From Platerodrilus igneus (lineage: Eukaryota; Arthropoda; Insecta; Coleoptera; Lycidae), in contig JARFIW010000115.1 of assembly GCA_036346225.1 (NCBI GenBank), positions 1,886,501-1,950,500 of the forward strand: a DNA stretch of 64,000 nucleotides. Reading direction: 5' to 3'. How positions within the stretch are numbered: the stretch's first letter is position 1; every line of letters starts with the position of its first letter. The position numbers were made by a program, and so were the translations under genes. The notes under the pieces were generated by a model, which was given only the letters and a program-made list of their open reading frames with translations, did not search any database and was not told where the DNA came from. This document shows positions 1-12,617 of the stretch, piece by piece.

Positions 1-2705
1 CTTTTATGATTCGTTAAAATTATTAAATTTGTTGGGATTTTAATTTTAATAAAGTTATTAATTTGAGTAAAAATCCAATTAGTATTCTTAATAATGTGAA
101 AAACATTTTCAGATTTTTAGAACTGTCAGTATTTTGTTAAAATTTCTAAAAACGTAAATTTTGTTAAAATTATTTGATCTTTTAAAATTATCCCAAAATT
201 ATTAAAATTTAAGGTCGCAGAAATTAAAGAAATTTTATTAAAATTGTTAAAATTTTTTTAATTATCAGAGTTTTAGGATTCGGTTAAAATTATTAAAATC
301 TGTATAGAATTCCTTTTATTGTGAAGATCATATTCAACATTTTAACACTGCCAAAAATTTGTTAAGGTCATTGAAATTTTACGAATTACATTAAATTATT
401 AAAATTTTTAGAATTTTCAAAATTCCTATAGTTGGTAGATATGGTAAAAATTAATAAAATTGTTAGGGTTTTTATGAAGTTGTTAAAATGACCAAAATAT
501 TATTAAGATCCATAACATTGCAAAAATTATTTTCAAATTTTTAAAACTGTTGGCATTTTAATAAAATCTCTAAATATTTTTAAAAATTTTTTAAATTTTT
601 GGAATTTCCAACTTATACAAGATTATAAAATTTTAAAATCGCAAAAAATTTACAAATCTTACTAAAATTGTTAAAATTTTATTTTTATTAAAAACGGATT
701 AAAATTTTTATTATTGTAAAAATCATATCTAAATTTGTAAAGCGGCCGAGTTATGTTAATATCATTAAAGTTTTTAACATTTTGTTTAAAATTATTGAAA
801 TTTTTTAAATTATGCAAAAAATGATACATTTGAAAATTGCAAAAAATTTTAAAATTTTATTAGAGTTGCTAAAATTTTTAAAATTATCAGAATTTTTAAT
901 ATTTCGTTACAACTATTAGAACCCGTCTAAGATTTTTGTTGTTTTATAAATCATATTCAGATTTTTAAAATTGCCGCAATTATTTTAAAGTCATTCAAAT
1001 TTTTAAATGTTAAAATTATTGGAGTTTTTAAACTGTGGTAAAATTATCAAATTTTTAGGTCGCAAAAGTTTAAATATTCTTATTATTAGCAAAATTATTA
1101 AAATTTGGCTGGATTTTAGTTAGAATTTTTAAAATTTGGACAAAATTAATAAAATTTAAGATTATTTTATTAAAATCGTTAAAATTATTAAAATTTTTAA
1201 AATTGTTTTAGTTAAAATAATATAATTGTTAAAATGTTCATAATGATTTTGAAATCACTCAACTTTTATTAGGATTCTTATAATTGACAAGAGTCATTTC
1301 CCAATTCTTAGCACTTGGAATTTTGTTAAAATCATGAAAAAATTTTAATTCAGCTAAAATATGAAAGTTTAAGTAACTTGAAATATATATTAAAATAATT
1401 AAAATAATGGAAATGCTAAAATTATTAAAATTCAAGATCGTTAAAATTTTAAGAATTTTATTAAATTGTTAAGCTTTTAAAAATTATCAAGTTGAAAGAT
1501 TTGTTGAAATTTATGAAATAGCTAAGATTTTAATAGTTATTAAACTCTGATTAAGATTCGAATATAACTTTTACCAACTCTGAAAGGGATAAAAAGCATT
1601 TAACAATATTTTTATAACTTTATCAACATCTCAACAATTTTGCAAATTTATCAATTTTAATAAAATTTTAAAACTTCTATAAATTTAAATTTTAATAACT
1701 ATAACAGATTTCTAAAGATATAAATAAATTTCATATAATTTTAGAAATTCTATTAATTCGCTCACAAATTTTAATAATTTTTATAAAAGTATAAAACCTT
1801 GTTAAAATCTTAAAAATTCTATAAATTTTAATATTTTAATAAAATTTTAAAAATTATCATGATAATAAATTTTTATATTTTTGGCAGAATTTAAAAAATT
1901 TCAATAATTATAACACAATTTTCGCAATTCTAGTAATTCGGGTATAATTTTAACCTAATTTAACAATTTTGAGAAAACAACAATTTTCTAATAGTTTTAT
2001 CAACATATTAACAATTTTACAAATTTTAGCAGCTTTAAAAAAATTTTAATAACTTTTATGATCTTAAAGTTTATAATTTTTAACAGAATGTTAATAATTT
2101 TAACAATATTTTAGAAATATTTATTATTTTAATAGAATTTCTACCAATTTTGCTAACAGCTACCAGAATTATAAAAATTTTACAAATTTGTATAAAATTT
2201 TAACAATTTTAGTAATTATAATAAAAGTTTTAACAATATTCTTATAATTTTATTAACATCCTAAAAAGTTTTTAATTGTAAGATTTTAATAAAATTCTAG
2301 TAATTTTTATAAGTTTAATAAAATTGTAAAACCTTAACAATGAAACAGCATTTTTATAATTGTAAGAATTTTAATATTACAATGGTTGAAAATCGTATTA
2401 CAACTATTAGAATTGTAAAAATCGTGTTAAAACTATAAACGCTTCTCAAATTGGGTTAAAATTATTAAAATTTAAGATCATTGACGTTCTTGTAAATTAA
2501 TTAAAACTTTTTAAATTACTAAGATGTTGTTAGTTGTTAAAATTTATAAAATTTTGCTAAAATTCTTAAAGTAATTGTTAAAATGTTAAAATTAACAGTT
2601 GTGTTCAAATTGTGAAATGTTTTAAATTGTTAAAATCGAGTTCAAATTGTTGAAGTTGCTAGGATTTTTTTAAAAATTTATAAAAATTGTTAATATTAAA
2701 ATTAA
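1..2705. repeat. AT-rich degenerate simple repeat, block 1
   Basis: Almost pure A/T made from variants of TTAAAATTATTAAAATTT with scattered G and C. No open frame of note on either strand. From about 1 to 1550 the plus strand reads GTTAAAATTATT; from about 1560 to 2400 it reads as the reverse complement (TAACAATTTTAATAAAATTTT); from about 2400 to 2705 it flips back. No gene or RNA is seen. Confidence 0.85.
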
Positions 2706-3240
2706 GTTAAATTAATTTTGGTAAAGCAAAGGTCTTCCCTAGTCCTAGATTCTTGAGACTAAAGATAGTGTTTTGCAACCCTTAAAACGACGAAAATTCA
2801 AAATAGACCGCAACATCAACTTCAAACAACCACCACTTGAAACATATCCAGAAATAAATCAAAATAATTTCCCCACACATCAATAACCCTCTAATACGAT
2901 TCCAATTCTTACAAAACAGTCACGTCCGTTTTTTCCGTGCTCGTAACACTTGTGCATCATATCAACCCGCGTTTTTAATATTCCGCACACCCTTCGCTTA
3001 AAAATGAAGGGTTGACGCCGCTCTGCTAAACGCCAACAAGTATGACGTTGCATGAAATCGCGATTAAAAGAGTTAAATGTGCAACAAAAGATTTACATTT
3101 CGGATTAATGCCTGACTTACGGTGGAGGATTTATTACGAGGGATAACGAGAGCCGAAAGATTGATTAAGTTATACCGCAGGTGGCGTGTTAGTCGTTAAT
3201 TGTTTTGTAAATGGGTTGACGCGCATGCTAAGGAGTATAC
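2706..3240. other. Unique island without recognisable gene
   Basis: Base composition returns to mixed sequence with CG dinucleotides between two AT-rich blocks. Short frames only (for example a 12-codon frame from the ATG near 3108). No splice-bounded exon, tRNA or known motif could be identified. It may be an old insertion, a diverged exon or a regulatory segment. Confidence 0.5.
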
Positions 3241-4815
3241 AATAAATATACAAATTAACAATTATTCTGATAATTTTAACAAAATTTTCGATGATTTTAA
3301 CAAAATTCAAATTAGGTATCACAGATTTTAAGAAATTTCACTAATTTTAATCTAATCTTACAAATTTTAAAAATTCTATAATTGTAAAATTTTTAACAAT
3401 TTTACTAAATTTTAAAATTTTCTATAGTTTTAACAAAATTTTAGTTTATATTTTTTAATTTTGATAAATGCTTAACAATATTGCAATAAATTGTTTAATT
3501 TATTAACAATTTTAATAAAATTTTAAAAGCTACAGCCACCTTAAATTTTAATCATTTTAGCAGAATTATAAAAAGGTGAAAAGTTTCTATGATTTTAACA
3601 AAATTTTAGCAATTCGAATATTATTTTTATTAGTTTTTGAATGCATAACAATACCCACATAATTGTATAAACTTCTTAGTAATTTTACAAATTTTAGCAA
3701 TTCTAATAAATTTTTAAAAATATAAATATAAATATAAATTTTAATAATTTAAATTTTTCAGTTAAAAATCTTGTGATGGTACGTCACTTAAACATTTATA
3801 AAAAGTTATTGAAACTGTTTAAGAACATATTCAAATTATAGAAATTGCTAAATTTTTATTAAAATTGTATAAAATTTTTAAATTTTGTTAAAATTATTGA
3901 TATTTAATACTATTTATATCTTTATTAAAATTGTTAGAATTTGAGAAATTGCTAATGAGTTAATACAATCATGGGAATATGGTTAAAATTTTATCAAAAT
4001 TGTTAAAATTAAGTTAAAACTATTGAAATTTTTATAATTCTGCTACAATTATTAAAATTTAAGATTGTTAAATTTTTAAAATTTTATTAATTTTGTTTAG
4101 AAGTTAAAAACTTTATGACGATATCGTTAAACATTTACCAAAACAGTAAAGGTGGTAAAAAAAACGTATTCGAGAGCTTTGTTAAAATTATTGATTTTCT
4201 AAAATTTTACTAAAATTATTTTAGTAAATTCGTAAGTATATTACAAATACTTTATTAGTTTTAACAAAATTTTATAAATTTCAAAGATTAACAAAATTCT
4301 AACAATTTGAATATGATTTTAGCAAAATTAGGAATCTTAATTAGATTTAAATAACTCTATTAAAATCTTAGCAATTTCATAAATTTCAACCAAATCTTGA
4401 TAATTTTTAAAATCTTAACAATTTCAATAAAATTCTTTAAATTTTTGCGATCTTGAATTTTAATAATTTTAGCATAATTAAAAAATTTCAATTATTTTAA
4501 CAATTTTAATAAATATTTCAAGTTACTTAAATTTTCATAGTTTAGCAGAATTTAAAAATGTCTACGATTTTAACAAATTTCCAAGTTTTAAGGATTGGGA
4601 ATGACTGTCAATTATAAGAATCCTAATAAGATTTTAGTAATTTCAATAACCTTATGAACATTTTAACAATTACATTACTTTAACTAAGACAATTTTAAAA
4701 ATTTTAACAATTTTAACGATTTTAATAAAATATGTAACATTTCAATAATCTTAAATTTTAATAATTCTAACTAAAAGTCATCAAAATTTTAACAATTTTG
4801 TTAATAATCTCGTCA
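3241..4815. repeat. AT-rich degenerate simple repeat, block 2
   Basis: Same family as positions 1-2705, mostly in the TAACAATTTTAATAAAATT orientation, switching to the opposite orientation at about 3790-4200 and back again to 4815. No gene is seen. Confidence 0.8.
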
Positions 4816-7800
4816 CCAATTGTAACGAAAACTCCCTTCTTCAAAATTAACCTTTGCAAAGGGTGCGATAATGAGCATCTATCATGAGTCAAAGTAACAA
4901 TACCTTCTAGTAATAGTTTTAAAAGCTGTAGATTTTGCTAAAGGTACAATTCGTCGGTTCTTCGTTACCAATTATACGAAAAGGTCCTTGTTCAACATTG
5001 AACTGTAAAATGGGCGCGACTATGGGAATCTATAATGAGCTAAAGCTATGTAAATGTTTAAAAATAGCTTAAGTGTACAGTTCGTTGGTATTTTGTCACC
5101 AATTGTAACGAAAACACCCTTATTCAAAATTAACCTTTAAAAATGGTGCAATAATGAGCATCTATCATGAGTCAAAGAAATAAAACCTTCTGTAATATTT
5201 TTAAAAGCTGTAAATTTTGCTAAAGCTATAATTCGTCGGTTTTTCGTTATCTATTGTACGAAAAGGTCTTTGTTCAACATTGGGCTGTCAAATGCGTGCG
5301 ATCATGTACATCTATAATGAGCTAAAGCTATGCAAATGTTTAAAAGAAGTTTAAAATGCTTTAGTTATTGTTAAGAGTACAATTCGTTAGTGTCCCGTCA
5401 CCAATTGTAACGAAAACAACCTTATTTAAAATTAACCTTTTAAAAGGGTGCGATAATGAGCATCTATTATGAGTCAAAGAAACAAAACCTTCTAATAATA
5501 GTTTTAAAAGCGGTCAATCTTGCTAAAGGTACAATTCGTCGGTTCTTAGCTATTCATTGTATGAAACGGTTCTTGTTCAACATTGCGTTGTAAAATGAGT
5601 GCAATTATGAGCATTTATAATGAGCTAAAGCTATGTAAATGTTTAAAAATAGCCTAAATTGCTTTAGTTATTGTTAAAAGTACAATTTGTTAGTGTCTCG
5701 TCACCATTTGTAACGAAAACACGTGTATTCAAAATCAACCTTTGAAAAGGGTGTGATAATAAGCATCTATCATGAGTTAAAAAACAAAACCTTCTAGTAA
5801 TAGTTTTAAAAGCTGTAAATTTTGCTACAAGTATAATTCGTCGGTTCTTCGTTACCGTTTGTACGAAAAGGTCCTTGTTCAACATTAAGCTGTGAAATGG
5901 GTGCGATCATGAGCATCTATAATGAGCTAAAGCTATGTAAATGTTTAAAAATAGCTTAAAATGTTTGTTATTGTTAAGAGTACAATTTGAAAAAGTTGCG
6001 ATGAGCATCTATCATGAGTCAAATTAACAAAATCTTCTAGTAAGCTGTAAATTTTGCTAAAGGTATAATTCGTCGGCTCTTCGTTACTAATTGTTCGAAA
6101 AGGTCTTTATCCAAACATGAGTTGGCTAATGGGCGTCTATAATGAGCCAATGGAATGAAACCTTTTAAAAAGCTTTATTTATTGTTAAAAGTACCATTCG
6201 TAAGCTCTTCGTTCTCAATGTTATGAAAACACCTATATTGAAAATTGAGCTCTGGTATAGATGCGTCTATGAGAGTCTATAATGAGCTAAAAAATTTAGA
6301 CTCTTAAATGCTCTAATTTTATTAAAAGCACAATTCGTTGGTTCATCCTTACTAATTTTACAAAAAAGTTCTTATCAAACATGAGTTCTCAAATGAATGC
6401 GATCATGAGCGTCTAAGATGAGCCAACGAAACAAACTTCCAAAAACAATTTTTAATTAAGTTTTAAAATACAATTCGTTAATTTCTTCTTGCCAATTGTA
6501 CAAGAAGGTCCTTGTTCATAATTGAGCTCTGAAGTGGGTGCGACCATGAGCATCTATAATGAGCCAATGGAACGACAAGCTTTAAAAGTAATTCTAAATC
6601 CTTTATTTATGGTTAAAAGCACAATCCGTTAGTTATGCATTACCAATTGTACTCCAAAATGAGCTCTTAAATTGGTTCAATCATGAGCGCCTAGCATACG
6701 CCAAAGAAAAGTAAACCCTTTAAAAGTAATTTATAAATATGGTAAGTTTACAATTCGTTAGTTTTCGTTATCAATTGTGCGAAAACGCTCTCACTTGAAC
6801 TTGAGCTTTGAAATTGGTGCAATAATGAGCGTCTATAATGAGCGAAAGACACGTAAATACCTTTAAAAGTAATTTTAAATGTTTTTTTTATTGTTAAGAT
6901 CTCAACTCGTTAGTTTTTCGTTACTAGTTGTACGAAAATACGTTATTCATAATTAAGTTCTGAAATGAGTGCGATCATGAGCCTCGATGATGAGCCGAAG
7001 CAAACGTAAAGCTTTAAAAGTAATTTTAAAAGGTTTATTTTTGTTTAGTATACAATTTGTTAATATTTCATTACTAATTGTACAAAAAAACATCTTATTG
7101 CGTTATGAGTTCCAAACTGGGCGAGATCAAGAAGATCAATAATGAGCTAAAAGGTATTTTAAAAAATTTTAATTGTTGTTAAAAGGTACATTTCGTTATT
7201 TTGTTAGTTTTCGGCTATCAATTGCACGAAAAGCTCCTTGTTTAACATTGAGCTGTAAAATGGCTGCAATTATGTACATCTATAATGAGCTAAAGCTATG
7301 TAAATGTTTAAAAATAGCTTAAAATGTTTTACTTATTGTTAAGAGTACAATTCGTTAGCTTGTCGTCACCAATTGTAACGAAAACACCCTTATTCAAAAT
7401 TAACCTTTAAAAGGGTTGCCATAATGATCATCTATCATGAGTTAAAGAAACAAAACCTTCTAGTAATAGTTTTAAAAGCTGTAAATTTTATTAAATGTGC
7501 AATTCGACGGTTCTTCGTTAACAATTGTATGAAATTGTATGAAAAGGTCCTTGTTCAACATTGAGCTGTGATTTGTGTGCGATTATGAGCATCTGTAATG
7601 AGCTAAAGCTATGTAAATGTTTAAGAGTAGCTTAAAATGTTTTAGTTATAGTTAAGAGTACAATTCGTTAATTTCTCGTCGCCAATTGTAACGAAAACAC
7701 TCTTATTCAAAATTAACCTTTGACAAGGGTGCGATAATGACCATCTATCATGAGTCAAAATAACAATACCTTCTAGTAATAGTTTTAAAAGCTGTAAATT

Positions 7801-9800
7801 TTGCTAAATGTACAATTCGTCGACTCTTCGTTACCAGTTGTAGGAAAAGGTCCTTGATCAACATTGAGCTGTGAAATGGGGGCAATTATAAACATCTATA
7901 ATGAGCTAAAGCTATGTAAATGTTTAAAAGTAGTTTAAAATGTTTGTTATTGTTAAGAGTACAACTTGTTAGTTTTTCGTCACCAATTGTAACGAACACA
8001 CCCTTATTCAAAATTAAACTTTGAAAGGGGTGCGATAATGAGCATCTATCATGAGTCAAAGAGACAAAACCTTCTAGTAATAGTTTTAAAAGGTGTAAAT
8101 TGCTAAAGGTACAATTCATTGGCTCTTCTTTACCATTTGTACGAAAAGATCTTTGTTCAACATTGAGCTGTGAAATGGATGCGATTATGAGCATCTATAA
8201 TGAGCTAAAGCTATGTAAATGTTTAAAAGTAGCTTAAAATGTTTATTATTGTTGAGAGTACAATTCGTTAGTTTCTTGTTACCAATTGTGAGGAAAAACC
8301 CCTTATTCAAAATTAACCTTTGACAATGGTGCGATAATGGGCATCTATCATGAGTCCAAAAAACAAAACTTTCTAGTGATAGTTTAAAAAGCTGTAAATT
8401 TTGCTAAAGGTACAATTCGAAGGTTCTTCGTTACCAATTGTACGAAAAGGTCCTTATTCAACATTGCGCTGTAAAGTGGGTGTGGCGATTACGAGCATCT
8501 ATAATGAGCTAAAGTTATGTAAATGCTTAAAAATAGCCTAAATGTTTTAGTTATTGTTTAGAGTACAGTTCGTTAGGTTTTCGTCACCAATTGTAACGAA
8601 AACACTTTTATTCAAAATTAACCTTTAAAAAGGGTGCGATAATGAGCAACTATCATGAGTTAAAGAAGCAAAACCTTCTAGTAATAGTTTTAAAAGCTGT
8701 AAATTGTGCTAAAGGTTCAATTCGTCGGTTTTTCGTTACCAATTGTACGAAAAGGTCCTTGTTCAACATTGAGCTGTGAAATGTGTGCAATTATGAGCAT
8801 CTATAATGAGCTAAAGCTATGTAAATGTTTAAAAGTAGCTTAATATGTTTGTTATTGAGGTTTTCGTCACCAATTGTAACGAAAACACTTTTATTCAAAA
8901 TTAATTTTTAAAAAGGGTGCAATAATGAGCATCTATCATGAGTTAATGAAACAGAATCTTCTAGTAATAGTTTTAAAAGCTGTAAATTGTTCTAAAGGTT
9001 CAATTCGTCGGTTTTTCGTTACCAATTGTACGAAAAGGTCCTTGTTCAACATTGAGCTGTGAAATGTGTGCAAGTATGAGCATCTATAATGAGCTAAAGC
9101 TATGTAAATGTTTAAAAGTAGCTTAATATGTTTGTTATTGAGGTTTTCGTCACCAATTGTAATGAAAACACTTTTATTCAAAATTAATCTTTAAAAAGGG
9201 TGCAATAATGAGCATCTATCATGAGTTAAAGAAACAGAATCTTCTAGTAATAGTTTTAAAAGCTGTAAATATTGCTAAAGGTACAATTCGTCGGCTCTTC
9301 GTTACCAATTGTACGAAAAGGCCTTTATCCAAACATGAGCTCTAAAAATGTGACTATCATTAGTATCTATAATGAGCCCAAGAAATAAACTTTCAAATTA
9401 AGTTTAAAAATTGAATTAGGATTTCTAAGTAGAATTTGTTAATTTGTCGTTAGCAATTGTATATAATTACATGTTTATGAGTCCGAAAAAACAGTCCTTT
9501 TTGAAAATTGAGCTCTGAACTAGGTGCGATCATGAGCATCTAAGACGTAGCTTGTAAAATTTAGTGTTTAAAGTACAATTCGCTAGTTTTGCCTTAGCGA
9601 TTGTTCAAAATTGAAGTCTAAACTGGGTGCGATCATGAGTATCTAAGATGAGGTAAAGGAAAGTATTATTTTTTATATTTTAATTTTTTTTTAAGATACG
9701 ATTGGTTAATTTTTTTTAAGAATTGTTCGAAATTGCGTGCTTATGTTGCTGAAAAAACAGCCTTACGAAAAAGCTTTTAGTTAAATTAAAGCGCTGTAAT
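4816..9800. repeat. Satellite of about 305 bp built from two related halves
   Basis: A recurring pair of half-units: half A has CACCAATTGTAACGAAAACAC and ATGAGCATCTATCATGAG; half B has ACCAATTGTACGAAAAGG and ATGAGCATCTATAATGAG. The string GTAACGAAAACA recurs near 5102, 5407, 5711, 7376 and 7688, so the pair repeats about every 305 bp. Units at about 6000-7200 and after 9330 are far more diverged. Minus-strand frames of 73 to 102 codons here are products of the repeat, not genes. The shared core of both halves indicates an ancestral monomer of about 150 bp that doubled. Confidence 0.85.
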
Positions 9801-10435
9801 GAGGAGACGAAAGCGAAAGCTCATTATTGAATGATTTTTCTTTAAGGGATGAATTTAATTTTTGTACTTTTCCTTGTAAAAAAGCTTAAAACAACCAAAA
9901 ACTCCCTCTTTACCCTACATTCCTGCATGCAATTAAAGCAACTAAAATCACATATACTTCCAAGAAACTCACCCATTTTTATCTACCTAAAATTTACAAT
10001 AAAAACCCCCGCGGAATTTACAAAAATATCGTTCGAATCGAACCCGCCATTCACGTTTGACACGAGCATTGACTTGCAAAAATCTGGCCCTCTGGCGGCA
10101 ACGACAAACAACCCGCCATTACTACTCTTCGGCGAATACCTAGTAGGCGGAGCTTTAAAACGGGGCGTATTAGGAATCATCCCCTTGATGCTCGCGCTCC
10201 CTGCATGCTATTTTTTAATTGCGCGTGTTTTTGTGCTTGTTTGATCCGCGACTTAAGCTGAGGTATTGAAAATTAAGTTGGATTTGTTCGATTTGAGGGT
10301 TATTTTTGTGGAGAAAGGGGTTTGTTTGTAGGTAGAGAGATTGTTGTGTTAATTGGAGGGTTGTAGCTTGGCGCTGAACTTTGAAATTAAAAGAAAAGAT
10401 GGGCTAAAACCCCGTTTTCTAATTAAAGCGAACCA
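9801..10435. other. Unique GC-richer block, open on both strands
   Basis: At 9983-10244 both strands are open (131 codons on plus from 9849; 65 codons on minus from 10180). The composition is richer in G+C than the arrays around it. The minus-strand frame looks slightly more protein-like (several Gly-Gly-Phe and Ser-Asn turns), but there is no known motif. It could be a conserved exon or a GC-rich promoter segment; no function is assigned. Confidence 0.3.
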
Positions 10436-10439
10436 ATCA

Positions 10440-10500
10440 CTTAATTTAAAAATTCAACCAATCAGCCGAACGACTGACGTCACTGCTGGTTATTGCAACA
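10440..10500. promoter_or_regulatory. CCAAT/CRE-type promoter cluster
   Basis: Two AACCAATCA-type CCAAT boxes (10435-10442 and 10457-10464) are followed by a perfect palindromic cAMP-response element TGACGTCA at 10475-10482. A second TGACGTCA lies at 10746-10753, 15 bases before a good start codon context at 10768. CCAAT plus CRE is a common animal housekeeping promoter layout. Which gene is driven is an inference. Confidence 0.45.
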
Positions 10501-10767
10501 AATCGTAGCGTTAGTTAATATTTTGAACGCGCCAGGGCGCTATTTCTATCGAAAACCGTAAGCATTTTATCGGAAAAATGCAGCGGCCTCAGAGTAAATT
10601 AAAAAACAACAGCTGAAGACAGTCAAGTTGCGCGAGGTTTCCCTGGAAGAGGGGGTTGAAAGATTCTAAAGGATCCTAATATTAAAAAGTCCAACGAGCG
10701 CGTGAGTAGATTGGATGTGTTCATTCTAATCGGCTCCAAGCCGCCTGACGTCACTCGGCGTACAAAA

Positions 10768-10880
10768 ATGGACGCTGCGAAATTACTGCAGCGCCGTAGT
10801 ACATTCAGAGTAGCCATATCGCAGGCGAAAGCATACCCGTACAAAACTCCATACTTTTCGACTGCGTCATCTAGGTGTAC
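10768..10880 (+). CDS. Possible first exon with mitochondrial-like leader
   Basis: The ATG at 10768 has the context ACAAAAATGG. The frame runs 37 codons and then meets TGTAC|GTAAGC, a good splice donor at 10881; read through, it stops within two codons. The leader has only one acidic residue (Asp2) and many Arg, Lys, Ser and Ala (for example LLQRRSTFRVAIS), like a mitochondrial presequence. TGACGTCA lies just upstream. If real, the rest of the gene would be downstream and split by the Polinton inserted 350 bp further on. No second exon was found, so this is tentative. Confidence 0.3.
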
Positions 10881-11226
10881 GTAAGCAAAAGCTATTAGTT
10901 TCAAAAACACAAAGAAATTGTACACGTACAATTTGATTTCCAATGCCTCAGCATAAAGCCAAGGTTATACAAGAAAACATAAAAAACACGGGAAAAAGAG
11001 AGCAAAGGCGTTGCGGTTTATCATGTCGAGTTTGTCGGCAGCGTGCGCATTAAAGGGCGTTGAACCCTACTCGCCCGCCCGCACTAAAAGTTCGCGAGTA
11101 GTCTGTGCGGGTTACTTGACTCAACAGGGTGTTAAATGTAATCGTGGATTATATTGAACGATATTTTTTTAATTCTTTTGGGAACGTTTTATTGTTTATG
11201 TTTTGCATCTAAATTATAGCAGAGGG
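10881..11226. other. Unique flank left of the Polinton
   Basis: No confirmed gene. A 44-codon frame starts at the ATG near 11023 in a GC-rich stretch (11020-11120) and ends before the transposon. It could be a second exon of the candidate gene upstream, but there is no convincing acceptor. Confidence 0.3.
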
Positions 11227-11232
11227 AAAGTA
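11227..11232. repeat. Left target-site duplication AAAGTA
   Basis: AAAGTA directly precedes the first base of the Polinton terminus (AGTAGGGTAGC) and is repeated exactly after the right terminus. Six bases is the known Polinton/Maverick duplication length. Confidence 0.9.
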
Positions 11233-11960
11233 AGTAGGGTAGCTAAGCCGGTTTGGCAACAGAGATCCACAGCAAGATATGTATACGCCGGTTCGAGAAC
11301 AATATGAACAGCTAAGCCGCTTTGGGAAACAAAACGTGCAGCAAGATATGTATACGCCGCTTTGAGAACAAAATTGTCTTTGTGTGTAAATTTGTTGCGT
11401 CGGGGGTCGTTAGGTCTTTGGGGTGTGCGTTCGGCGGGGTCGTTAGATTTTGTTGTGGGGTGGTGCGCGTGCGCTGGGGTGGAGATATTTTCTTAGGAAA
11501 TTTTTAGCAGCGTTCACGACGTTAACTATTAAATATTAAATTTTAAAAAATGTTGGTTCGTATTTTCTGGGGTAGGTTAAGCTAAAAATTAAAACGCCGA
11601 GGTGAAGAATTTTTTAATATTAGGCAAACGCGTGCAAGTGGTAAAGAGTGTTTTAGCTCTCCTCATAAGCTGCGTTTTGTACGAAGTAGAAAATAAAATT
11701 GAGAAAATATACGAAATGTTATATGATGGAGGTCAAATTTTAAACGTCTGCAGGTAAAATCTTGTAAAAAGAAGTCGTTCACTTCTCGCAATTTCAATGT
11801 CACGATAAAATACTAAGAATTTGCATGCAGTCGAATATAACCTCGTGTTTTTATCTGGTAATATATATGCAAATTATTCAACTTTTAATATAATGTATTT
11901 AATTAACATAAGGTGTGTTGCAAAAACCATTCAAGACAGGTATGTCGTATATTTCCTTTG
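11233..11960 (+). repeat. Polinton left terminal inverted repeat, outer part
   Basis: It matches the reverse complement of 26795-27522. The first 300 bases are nearly identical between the ends; further in there is an indel of about 30 bases (extra bases on the right near 27170-27200) and scattered substitutions. It contains two direct copies of a 69-bp unit starting AGCTAAGCCG at 11241 and 11310, each with CAGCAAGATATGTATACGCC. Confidence 0.92.
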
Positions 11961-12330
11961 GTTACATCATCCCAAAATAATTTATACAAGTACACTGAAC
12001 TTGCAGTCGGATCTAACATATAATCTTTTAATTATACCCGTATGAATTTAAAATATATGCAAATTATACCACCTTTCATCACGATTTATTTGACTCTCAA
12101 ATTATTTGATTTGATCTTATATCAAGGCTTATGTATTAACTTTTACAACTCAAGGTGTAGCATCAAGGTTTTACGTCACTCTCAAACTATAGAACTTAAT
12201 AAAAATAGCTTTCCTTAGCACCAATATCATTTAGAAAATATGTGTTTCATTAACATATACTTATTTATTAAATATTTCCTACCAAAATTTATTCAAAAAT
12301 TTAAAAGTTCTTTATTTTCATTTTCATATA

Positions 12331-12450
12331 GGTAAAATCACCACGTTGCTATGCTCTCGGCTACCTAGTTCCGGCTACTTTTCCAAGGTCGTTGTGACGT
12401 CATAGCCTTTTATAAATATAGAGCAATGTAATACTATTCTAAAATTCTAA
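12331..12450 (+). promoter_or_regulatory. Nested element left repeat with CRE and TATA box
   Basis: TGACGTCA at 12395-12402 is followed by TATAAATA at 12411-12418, pointing inward. The same pair is mirrored in the right repeat. Nine bases between a CRE and a TATA box is a plausible core promoter; on this side no convincing plus-strand gene follows. Confidence 0.5.
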
Positions 12451-12617
12451 AAGAGTCTTTCTTACTAACCACAAATACATACAGCTTGTAGAACGCGGAT
12501 GTATCCAAGTCAGTCCATCGGCACATAAAATAATCTTTTAATCCTTTCCTCTTTCTCTAATAAGATGTTCTTTGTCTAACACATCTTTGTATTGTTCGCG
12601 TATTGTCGCAGTGTCTT

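Noticed and set aside
5664..9181. Minus-strand frames of 73-102 codons in the 305-bp satellite
   Set aside because: Same peptide blocks repeat with the satellite period; not genes.
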